Assembly: GCF_037126465.1 (NCBI RefSeq)
Contig: NW_026999355.1
Location: 310,001 to 374,000, forward strand
Direction: 5' to 3'
From: Ornithodoros turicata
Lineage: Eukaryota; Arthropoda; Arachnida; Ixodida; Argasidae
Length of the DNA: 64,000 nt
The position numbers and the translations under genes are program-made. Position 1 is the stretch's first letter. Each line of letters begins with the position of its first letter. The notes under the pieces were generated by a model. That model searched no databases. It was given only the letters and a program-made list of their open reading frames with translations, and was not told the origin of the DNA. Shown here piece by piece: positions 55,590 to 64,000 of this stretch.

Positions 55590-56830
55590 ATACTAGGCCC
55601 TTGTACTGGGATTTTAACAGTGGTGACCCCAAAATTTGGAAAAGGCGCCGGCACAGCCCTCTAAAACGGGCAAAACCCTTTGTATCATGGTGCCAAAGGC
55701 ATATTCGAGACGGCTTATGCTATTGCCCTTCCCACTGGGATTGTAACGGAGACGACCGCAAAATCCGTAAAAGACCGCAGCAGAGCCCTTTAGAACGGGC
55801 AAAACATCTTTAATCATGGTTCCAAACAGATATTATCAACGGCTTATGATGCTCTTCTACAGGGATCGGAACAGAAGCGACCACCAAATGCGGAAAAGGC
55901 AGCAACAGAGTCCTTTAGAACGTACGAAACCCCTTGTATCATGGTACCAAAGGCATATTAATGACGCCTTATGCTATGCCTTTCTACCGGGATTGCGCAA
56001 GAGGAGACCGCATAATTAGGATACGGCGGCAGCAAGGCCTTTTAAAACGGGCGAGACTCCCTGTATCATGGAGCGAAAGAAAGAAAGTGATCAGTGGCTT
56101 GTGCAATCCTATTCTGCTGGAGTTATAACACAGGCAATCGCCAAATTCGGAAAACGTGGCAGCAGAGCCCTCTTAAACGAGCAAAACCCCTTGTGTCATG
56201 CTGTTAAAGACATATTATCAACAACTTATACTATGTCATTCTACCGAGATCATAACACAGGCGACCGCAAATATCGGGAAAAGGATGCAGCATAGCCCTT
56301 CAGAACGGGCGAGACCCCTTGTATCAAGCTGCCGATGACATGTCATCAATGGCTTGTGCAGTGCCGTTCTACTGGGATTGTAACAGAGACTACCGCAAAA
56401 TACCGAAAATGCGGCAGCAGAGCCCTTTAAAACGGTCGATACCCCTTGTATCATAGTTCCAAAGTCATATAAGTACACGCAACGGCTTATGCTATTGCCA
56501 TTCTACTGGAATTATAACGGATGCGGCCGCAAACTCCATAAAAGGCTACAGCAGAGCGCTTTAAAACGGACAAAAGCCCCTTTAATCATGGTGGCAGACA
56601 TTTTACACACCTATAAAGACGCGACCGCTTATGTTATGCCCCTCTCCTGTGATTGCATCGGAAACCACCGCAAAATTTGGAAAAGGCGGCAGCAGGGCCC
56701 TTTACAATGACTCAAATGATATGTATCGTGGTGCCAAAAAGGTACTGTGAACGGCTTGTACTGGGATTGTAACAGAGGCTACCGCAACGTTCGGCACCAG
56801 ATCGAGCCCTTTAAAACGTGCGAAGCCCCT
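55590..56830 (+). repeat. satellite array 1, about 126-bp unit, about 10 copies
   Basis: Degenerate tandem copies are marked by AGAGCCCTTTAAAACGGGC-like cores near 55657, 55785, 55908, 56033, 56165, 56293, 56420, 56555, 56693 and 56805. Each is followed by CCTTGTATCATGGTGCCA-like and CGGCTTATGCTAT-like blocks. Copies diverge by about 10-25%. The open frames here are products of the repeat, not genes. Confidence 0.85.
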
Positions 56831-56847
56831 TTAATCCTGGTGCCAGG

Positions 56848-58440
56848 CCGTACATGGAGAAGTCGCGTTTGAAGAAACTGCTTCTGAAACGACACTCCCT
56901 AAGCAAAAAGCGTCCTAAGCTGATTTTGTAGTATGTATATGAGAAAGTAAGATCACGGGGTTTGAACCCCGTATATTGTTCCCCTGTTGCACCCTGAGAG
57001 GGCACGTTTTAAAAATCGCTTCCAAAATGGCACTTGAAATGGCCAAATGGCCTATTTCATCAACTTCGGGGCTTAATATATTTTGATATAACAATAATAT
57101 TAAAGACGTCCTAAGCTGATTTTGTAATACGTATATGAGAAAGTAAGATCACGGGGTTTGAACCCCGTATATTGTTCCCCTGTTGCACCCTGAGAGGGCG
57201 CGTTTTAAAAATCGCTTCCAAAATGGCACTTGAAATGGCCAAATGGCCTATTTCATCAACTTCGGGGCTTAATATATTTTGATATAACAATAATATTAAA
57301 GACGTCCTAAGCTGATTTTGTAGTATGTATATGTGAAAGTAAGATCACGGGGTTTGAACCCCGTGTCTTGTTCCCCTGTTGCACCCTGAGAGGTCGCGTT
57401 TGACAAAATCGCTTCCTAAATGGCACTGGAAATGGCCAAGTGGCCAATTTCGTCAACTTTGGGACTTAATATCATTTGACACAAAAATAATATTAAAGAT
57501 GTCCTAAGCTAATTTCGTAATATGTATATGTGAAAGTAAGATCACGGGGTTTGAACCCCGTATCTTGTTCCCCTGTTGCACCCTGAGAGGTCGGGTTTGA
57601 CAAAATCGCTTCCAAAACGGCACTCGAAATGGCCAAGTGGCGAATTTCGTCAACTTCGGGGCTTAACATTATTTGATATAAAAATAATATTAAAGATGTC
57701 CTAAGCTAATTTCGTAATATGTATATGTGAAAGTAAGATCACGGGGTTTGAACCCCGTATCTTGTTCCCCTGTTGCACCCTGAGAGGTCGCGTTTGACAA
57801 AATCGCTTCCTAAATGGCACTGGAAATGGCCAAGTGGCCAATTTCGTCAACTTTGGGACTTAATATCATTTGACACAAAAATAATTTTAAAGATGTCCTA
57901 AGCTAATTTCGTAATATGTATATGTGAAAGTAAGATCACGGGGTTTGAACCCCGTATCTTGTTCCCCTGTTGCACCCTGAGAGGTCGGGTTTGACAAAAT
58001 CGCTTCCAAAACGGCACTCGAAATGGCCAAGTGGCGAATTTCGTCAACTTCGGGGCTTAATATCATTCGATATCAAAATAATACTAAAGATGTCCTAAAC
58101 TAATTTTGTAATATGTATGCGTGAAAGTATGATCACGGTGTTTAAACCCCGTACGTTGTTCCCCTGTTGCACCCTGAGAGGTCGCGTTTGACAAAATCGC
58201 TTCCAAAACGGCCAAATGGCGAATTTCATCAAGTTCGGAGCTTAATATCATTTGATATAACGATGATAATAAAGATATCCTAAGCTGATTATGTAATGTA
58301 ATGTATATGTGTATGTATATGTGAAAGTAAGATTACAAGGTTTGAACCCCGTACCTTGTTCTCCTGTTGCACCCTGAAAGGTCGTGTTTGACAAAATCAC
58401 TTCCAAAACGGCACTCGAAATGGACAGTGTTATCAAGTTG
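56848..58440 (+). repeat. satellite array 2, 197-bp unit, eight copies with dimeric pattern
   Basis: The marker GATCACGGGG (or variant) starts at 56951, 57147, 57343, 57540, 57737, 57934, 58131 and 58331, a period of 196-200 bp. A partial unit begins at 56848. Each unit has an 8-bp-arm palindrome ACGGGGTT-TG-AACCCCGT and a TGGCCAARTGGC-like block. Units 1 and 2 are nearly identical, and units 3-4 recur as 5-6. Confidence 0.92.
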
Positions 58441-59876
58441 TATAGTTTAATATAAAAGCGATATAAAATACAAAACGGTATCATTTGTATATTACTGACT
58501 CAAAATAAAGTTGTCTGTTCTGTCAGCCACTTCGAGTTCTGGAAAAAAAATGACCGTTCTCGTTTCGAACTCCTTCAGACCGGCCGTACAGTCTCAGCGC
58601 ATGCGTATTACGATAATACTGGGACTTATTCCGTCGAGCGCCTAAGAGGGGAACCCTGTCTGAGTCGCAACTTTGAAGGCCCTGGGTGCATCAGGATTAA
58701 CACTCACACATCGTGCCGTGGTTGGTATGTGGCCTGGAGGACGTACTGAACGAAAATAGGCGATGACATTTCCAGAATTTGACTGCCTTTGTCGAAAAAT
58801 CGTAGTCTAAACATGGGCGATGTGCAAAAATCGACGGAATCCCCATAGGCGCAATGCATTAAAATTCATTTGGCCAGGGTGCACTAGGCTTATATTCTGC
58901 TGGTGCCTTTCATGTCTCTAGGGGTTCTTTACATGGTGTTCTTCTCTATTAGACGATGACATCTTAAAAAATTTATTCTGTTTTGCTGTTAATTGGCATA
59001 AACGCTGTCTCCCATTGAATTAACATCCTGTAAGGCAGCTTCCCGCACGGCGGCTGAGTATAGTGACGGAGTGCGCCGGCGGGGGGTGACCGCGAATTTT
59101 GGGATTGAACCGTGATAAATGTTTCAGTTAATAGGCATGCACATATATGCTATAAGAAGAAAATTATTTCTTGAGAATGCACTTCTCTGGCTACTGGTGT
59201 TGTTTACATCTACTGTTGATCACATTCATTTATCACATATTATATTCTTATATATATTATTATATTAACACATATTTGATCACATTAAATTCATCATATA
59301 TAAGAAAATACCAGGAGGGAAGTTGCTATTCATTGCTCATTCTAACCTAAAATTGAGTGCTACAAATTTAGAGAGAGTACCTGTCCATTGTCATTCCTAA
59401 AATATATATTGTCATTGTAGCAAGGTCAGAAAACAATAAATGTAGTCTTTTGTGACCTCCCTGCACGTTCATTGTATCCTGAAACGCATAAGTGCAAGAA
59501 ATAACTTGAATAAACTTGATGTTGTATAAACTTGATATAAAATATTGAATAAACTTGAACTTGTATATTCTCTTTACTCACCATCAGTGGCCTTCTTTAC
59601 AAAAGCATAACGTGTTAGATTTTTTTTTTTGTTTACGTTTCACAGACGGGGTACACGAGGGCCAAAATGACAAAATCACAACTGTTTGAAGCTCCAAATC
59701 GTCCTGCTGCAATTATCCTGTTGCAGACCATACGTGTGTAGTGCAAGAAGGCCCTTGCACATCAAAATGTAAGATGGGAGTCACAGTAATGCAAAGTGGT
59801 TCCTATGAGAGACTTCGATGCTGAACAAAATTGTGCAAACTGCGGAAGGTGCCATAGAAGATATTCAGAAAGCGTG
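58441..59876. other. unannotated DNA right of the satellites
   Basis: AT-rich, with TATATAT tracts near 59240-59300 and repeated AAACTTGATATAAA-type blocks near 59510-59560. No gene recognised. Confidence 0.35.
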
Positions 59877-59881
59877 TCTGG

Positions 59882-60760
59882 TATTCAAGAATGGACCCAC
59901 GACTTCGACAAAACTTCAAACTTCTTTATGGAACTGGTCGGAGCGCTTCGCTCCATTCAACAACAGCAACATAACAAACAAAAAATATCACCCAATCATT
60001 GGCTCACACGCTATTTTGAGGTCCCCGAGACCCCACATCGTCCTCCTCTACTTACGAACGACAACGACAACGAAGTTATTTAACTCAAATCTGCAAAATC
60101 CTCCCCGGCAAAATGAGAAGTCTCATTTTTCTTGTGAAACTACTAACACACGATAACTCAGTCGATAATCCTCTAATGGATACAGCAACTGAATTGGTCT
60201 CCGTAGTACTGTCCCATCAGTCAATCTTACAGCGCACGCACGGACGTTACGATCTCTTCCGGGAAACAGCTCCACAACCAGTCCTGTCTTCCACATGTGC
60301 CGGGGCAGCTTTTCATTGTGCACTATGACCAGGTCCCCGACGCGAAGCGGTGTCGTTCCACCGGTAGATTTGACACTATGGGCGGACCGCAGCTGCAGTA
60401 GATATTCAGTTCTCCAACGTTTCCAAAAACAATCTAGTAGTTGTTGATGAATCTTCGATAGTAGATTTCCCAAGTCAGCAGGTCCTCGAATCGATCGTTC
60501 CGGTATGTCACCGAGTCGACGTCCCGGGTTTCGGCACCAATAATATTCAAGAATGGACCCACGACTTCGACAAAACTTCAAACTTCTTTATGGAACTGGT
60601 CGGAGCGCTTCGCTCCATTCAACAACAGCAACATAACAAACAAAAAATATCACCCAATCATTGGCTCACACGCTATTTTGAGGTCCCCGAGAGCCCACAT
60701 CGTCCTCCTCTACTTACGAACGACAACGACAACGAAGTTATTTAACTCAAATCTGCAAAA
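59882..60760 (-). mobile_element. BEL/Pao LTR retrotransposon, internally deleted
   Basis: LTR-like direct repeats of 217 bp, 59882-60098 and 60544-60760, differ at about one base by eye. TCTGG flanks both sides (59877-59881 and 60761-60765), a 5-bp target duplication. On the minus strand, just inside the 5' LTR, lies TTGGTGCCGAAACCCGGGA, a primer-binding-site region common in BEL elements. Just before the 3' LTR is a purine tract, CGGGGAGGA. Only about 445 bp of interior remains. Confidence 0.85.
60123..60543 (-). pseudogene. BEL/Pao pol C-terminal (DUF5641) remnant
   Basis: The frame gives LLDCFWKRWRTEYLLQLR, GDLVIVHNEKLPRHMWKTG and LTDGTVLRRPIQLLYPLE, the DUF5641 tail that follows the integrase in BEL/Pao polyproteins. 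Gag, protease, reverse transcriptase, RNase H and the integrase core are gone. The deletion joins the PBS region almost directly to this tail. Confidence 0.85.
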
Positions 60761-60765
60761 TCTGG

Positions 60766-61669
60766 TCTCACAACGGTGCTACGACGCTCTCTTTTAGATG
60801 ACGATGATACTCATTGGAGTTTCAGATGTGCAGCTGCATTTTTTCGAATGTGCTCCACATAACAAGTAGGACAAAGTCAGCACTGGATAGCAGGCCCCCG
60901 TTCCTAAGCAGCTTTGCTCACGCTGCAGTTGTATTCAGGAAAAGCATGTGAGTACTTGAGAAGGACATTCAGTTTGGCACAACCGCGCCTGCAAATAATC
61001 AGAACAAATGAAGGAAGAAACAAACAAACATAGAAGGGCTGTACTTCAAAAAGGGGTAAATCTTGTGTCTCAAGGAGGTGTTACCACTTTTAAGTAACTT
61101 AATTGATTAAGCTTACGTCACTACCTGATTAACTGTCCTAACGAGCGTGTTCTAATTGCGTGAAGCAATTAGATCACGCTCACAACGTATTTGGGCTGCT
61201 TCGGTGTGTCCATATTTGCGAGGCAAAGCACCACAGTCGTTCACTAAAAGACACTTTCTGCGGCGGTGCTTGGTATAAATCATACGAAACCGATACACGG
61301 CTAAAACAACGGCTGTGATTCTACAGAACGATCTCTTTCTGCCATGCGAGTATATCCTTTCCCAGATCGTTCTTTATGGAACATTTTTTGTCCAGAACGC
61401 AGCACGGGATATTACATACATGGTGGTTGTTAACCTCACATCGTTTCTTGTTGAAATATTGGCTAGGGAACGTACTGTAGTACAATCCCCAGCGCTGCAC
61501 TGCTGTGGCGGTCTAGTTTCGGAATGCAAAACATAACGTAATTAAGAATCGAACGGCAGGACACTTGTGAAACACTGTTAGGATACATCAGTATACTGGC
61601 ACCTTACAAAATTGTGTGATGACAAGCAACGATCAACGCCTGTAGCGCTATAAATACTCACAATCTCCG
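60766..61669. other. unannotated DNA
   Basis: It includes a short palindrome, TCTAATTGC..GCAATTAGA, near 61150. No gene recognised. Confidence 0.35.
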
Positions 61670-61820
61670 TTGCCTCCCATTGTTTTCTATGGGCGCACAC
61701 TGCGCTTTAGGGCCTCCCAACATGGCGGCCCGAATGCACGAGTCTCCCCCGCGAGCCTCTCTCCCATGCGCCGTCCAGCCTTTATAGATAGAGATCAGTG
61801 GCCAAATGCATCGCTTTTAT

Positions 61821-62090
61821 TTACACGTCGTCGTCCTCTAGATCGCAACTGCGTTCCCAATACAAATTATCCAGGCTAAAGTTGGACTTCTTTTTCGTCA
61901 GTCTGTCCGCCGCTAAGATGCGGTCGAGCGTTTTCATCTTGTCCTGACACATTTCTTGACGTGCTTGCAACAATTCAAGGCGCTGGACTTGAAAGGCTTC
62001 CTCCACGATGACGCGAATAAATTCGCAAAGTTCTTCGTTTCTTGTGTTTTCCTGCCGACGACGAGAAACGCAGGAGAATAAACCACACAT
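61821..62090 (-). CDS. small uncharacterised protein with its own TATA box and poly(A) signal
   Basis: ATG at 62090, 89 codons, stop at 61821. The sequence starts MCGLFSCVSRRRQ (Cys-rich, then basic), continues with a helical, coiled-coil-like middle (LLQARQEMCQDKMKTLDRIL), then DRLTKKKSNFSL, and ends acidic (LEDDDV). The stop codon overlaps the poly(A) signal: TAAATAAA. A TATA box (TATAAAGG, 62141-62148) lies 51-58 bases upstream of the ATG. The frame is intact. I do not recognise the family. The compact layout is what one expects of a virus- or Maverick-type gene, but the nearest Polinton remnant is 11 kb away, so the link is only a suggestion. Confidence 0.55.
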   Translation of the reverse strand: MCGLFSCVSRRRQENTRNEELCEFIRVIVEEAFQVQRLELLQARQEMCQDKMKTLDRILAADRLTKKKSNFSLDNLYWERSCDLEDDDV

Positions 62091-62140
62091 GGCGTTTTCC
62101 ACGTATGGTCAGAATGATGACGCGAGCGCGGTGCGCGCTG

Positions 62141-62148
62141 CCTTTATA
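62141..62148 (-). promoter_or_regulatory. TATA box of the small gene
   Basis: TATAAAGG on the minus strand, 51 bases before the start codon, in GC-rich surroundings. Confidence 0.5.
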
Positions 62149-62216
62149 CAGATAAACGCGCGCAAAGAACCGAGAGCGAAAGCGAAACGAAGAAGCCACC
62201 CGTTACCGCTGGGAGT

Positions 62217-62850
62217 GCGCGCGCCATGGAGGTAAGAAACTAAGGAGATGCCCTAAGCGCCTCTCCCAATGCAAGCGAGCGTGCTGTGACCCGCGCATGG
62301 CATTGTGGTTAGTTGCCCACACACGTGACCCATAAACGTCACGGCAAGACGTCATAAAACATGGCGTCCTCCATGTCCGCGGCGTATCTTACCTGAATAC
62401 AGAGACGAGCTGCGGCCGAATAACTTGTTTCCGCTTTCATAACATCTTAGAAGTTATCACACCCGTTGAAACACAAGATAGATCATCTCAGTGTGGAAGC
62501 AATGGATCACAAATCGCTAGAAGACGTACGTACGTCATGGTGACATTGCCTGGCTTCTCTTCTGTTTTGCTCAACTTTTGTTGTGATTTATCACGCGGCA
62601 AATGTTGAAACAACCCATAACCTTCAAAGTATTGTGCGAATGGACTCCTTGAAGGTAAGACGTTTGCTGAAGATGAGGTTTGCTAAACTTCCAATCCTCC
62701 GAGCAGACCGCCATAACGCTGAAACATGTGGGGATCACGTGACCGGGCAACTAGATGGGCGTGGTATTGCCAGGAGCGACCGCTAGAGGGGTCCCACGGC
62801 CCTCCGATCTTATAGCCCTCTCCTTAGTTTCTTACCTCCATGGCGCGCGC
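62217..62850. repeat. segment bounded by perfect 31-bp inverted repeats
   Basis: 62217-62247 and 62820-62850 are perfect inverted copies over 31 bases (core CTTACCTCCATGGCGCGCGC), 572 bases apart. The right arm is followed within about 10 bases by the GC-rich repeat shared with 46.0 kb. The interior is CpG-rich and has no clear ORF. Confidence 0.75.
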
Positions 62851-62860
62851 GCAGCGGGAG

Positions 62861-63010
62861 GAGCAGAGAGCCGAAACCGAAACCACCCGCGGTCAGACGG
62901 ACGGCGCAGAGGGCGCTAGGAGAGCGCGCGCATGCGTAGGCGGGCGGAGCAGAGTGCGCTAGGAGCGCGCGCGCGCGTATGCGTAGCTGCCGCGGCGCGG
63001 CGTCCCAGTC
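62861..63010 (+). repeat. GC-rich repeat, inverted relative to 46001-46096
   Basis: It shares GAGCAGAGAGCCGAAACC, ACGGACGGCGCAGAGGGCG and GGCGTCCCAGTC with the complement of 46001-46096. It carries an extra internal duplication (GCGCTAGGAG twice). Confidence 0.75.
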
Positions 63011-64000
63011 TAGTGATGGGAAGTCCGACTCATTTTGGTGAACCGGCTAATTTCGATCAGTTCCTTTACTGATTCGTTCAAGAACCAGTGACGTCACAGT
63101 TTTTTCTGACGTCATACTGGTATTGCAGCCAGCTCATGAGCACATCGTGGGTGCTATCTGCTGTAATGCAGGCTTACCGGTCACAGCTGTGTCAGTGAAA
63201 GCCTTCGTCGTCGGACGGGCTACGCCGCGTCCGTCAATGCTTGACACGACACGACCACTTAAAACTGTACAAGAAGAAATACCTACCGCCTGAGACAGCC
63301 TTCCATCCCGTGCACAAGGAGTCCACAGCTCCCAAATCACATCAACTCATGAACGACGACAGAGCGCGAATCGTAAACAGCAAGCCAACTCATAAAGCCA
63401 CAGCGACTACATCACACCAATGCCACAGCGAGCGAGCAGAACAAGGAAGAGACGACACATACACAAAAGCACAGGAGCTCACTGCAGCCGAAAACATTTC
63501 TCAACAAACTCAAAGAGCGCCACCGGTACAACCCCATTCACCCGTTCTCCGAGCTCATTGCGCTCTGTCCAACTCTCACTCAGCCATTCAGCTCATCAGT
63601 TCTCTGACTCCCGAACCACACGAACACAGCATCAGACCCACAGGGATTGAAAACATTGTGGTTCCCGTGATCGGTGGCCAAACAGACAGGAAACAAAGCG
63701 GTAGTTGCTCATGTGGATCATCTCAGGCCGTTTTTCTGCCTTGGTCGTTGGTCTTATTCAGTATACTTGCGATTAAACACGTTGTACAGGCGCTATTTAT
63801 GCAGCCTGCGTTGTGAAACGTGAGACGACGCGTGGGGCGGCAGTGCTTGTCCTTCTGACAGATCGTTTCATTGCACCACCTGAGATTCCCAGGAAGCACC
63901 CACAGTGGTCCTGTATTGCAAGTTATCCAAAATCTCATTAGTGTGAGCCCTTGAGGTCAACTGGCCACGGGGCACGACAAGGCGCCCTCCGTCATACGAG
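63011..64000 (+). other. right-end DNA with an unrecognised 191-codon open frame
   Basis: It begins TAGTGATGGGAAGTCCGAC with a following GATTCG/CAAGAACC stretch, resembling hAT-type termini. An open frame at 63241-63816 is rich in His, Thr, Ser and Gln and ends with a hydrophobic segment (AVFLPWSLVLFSILAI). It resembles no family I know and may be the interior of a non-autonomous element or chance. Confidence 0.25.

Noticed and set aside
55557..56710. Several 60-90 aa ORFs at 55.6-56.7 kb as a gene family
   Set aside because: They are all frames of the 126-bp satellite unit.
56848..58440. Regular repeats resembling a CRISPR array
   Set aside because: Whole 197-bp units are conserved, not short repeats with unique spacers, and the DNA is eukaryotic. 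It is a satellite.
46001..63010. GC-rich inverted copies at 46.0 and 62.9 kb as the terminal inverted repeats of a 17-kb Polinton
   Set aside because: The left copy cuts through a Polinton ORF, the copies are not at gene-free element ends, and the 55-58 kb satellites and a BEL element lie between. They look like an independent repeat.

Overview
This is a window of animal nuclear DNA, most likely from a tick (Ixodida). The reasons are three spliced, conserved metazoan genes with arthropod-like exon structure, small coding islands in TE-rich introns, and tRNA-derived SINE copies that look like the tick Ruka type. The species call is inference; that the DNA is metazoan is directly supported by the proteins.

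Genes, left to right. (1) 200-4895, minus: the first five coding exons of MGRN1/RNF157, an E3 ubiquitin ligase with a myristoylation-type N-terminus; the RING end lies beyond the left edge. (2) 5653-7935, plus: NOL11, a small-subunit processome protein, in two exons, divergent from MGRN1 across a 757-bp gap. (3) 17167-37235, minus: a complete WIPI2/Atg18-type autophagy beta-propeller in 12 coding exons that join in phase to 455 codons, with the FRRG phosphoinositide-binding motif. (4) 40953-41683, minus: a possible unrecognised spliced gene whose upstream region shares a 14-bp ETS/CRE-like block with the WIPI2 promoter. (5) 61821-62090, minus: a small intact ORF with a TATA box and a polyadenylation signal that overlaps its stop codon.

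Mobile DNA fills much of the rest. The MGRN1 and WIPI2 introns carry hAT, pogo/Tigger and mariner-type MITEs, SINE copies, a Tigger transposase that is nearly whole (one frameshift, PIP-box tail) and a hAT C-terminal fragment. A dead mariner lies against the WIPI2 3' end. A short non-autonomous LTR element is at 39.3-40.2 kb, a LINE reverse transcriptase relic at 44.0-44.5 kb, and a BEL/Pao element reduced to LTR-PBS-DUF5641-LTR at 59.9-60.8 kb.

From 46.1 to 51.0 kb, minus strand, lies a decayed Maverick/Polinton: packaging ATPase, a small pX-like protein, a second conserved small protein, an integrase with chromodomain, and the start of a further virion-type protein. Two gene junctions are four-base ATGA stop/start overlaps. 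A 904-bp Tigger derivative cuts the integrase and a 1.2-kb TIR element cuts the ATPase. From 55.6 to 58.4 kb two satellite arrays lie side by side (about 126-bp and about 197-bp units); the second has a dimeric higher-order pattern and Pol III-like A and B boxes.

The conserved genes act in unrelated processes (ubiquitination, ribosome biogenesis, autophagy), so no shared pathway is implied. The best candidates for something undescribed are the compact overlapping Polinton gene cluster, the Pol III-like satellite, the palindromic elements with a shared head motif, and the small TATA/poly(A) gene.
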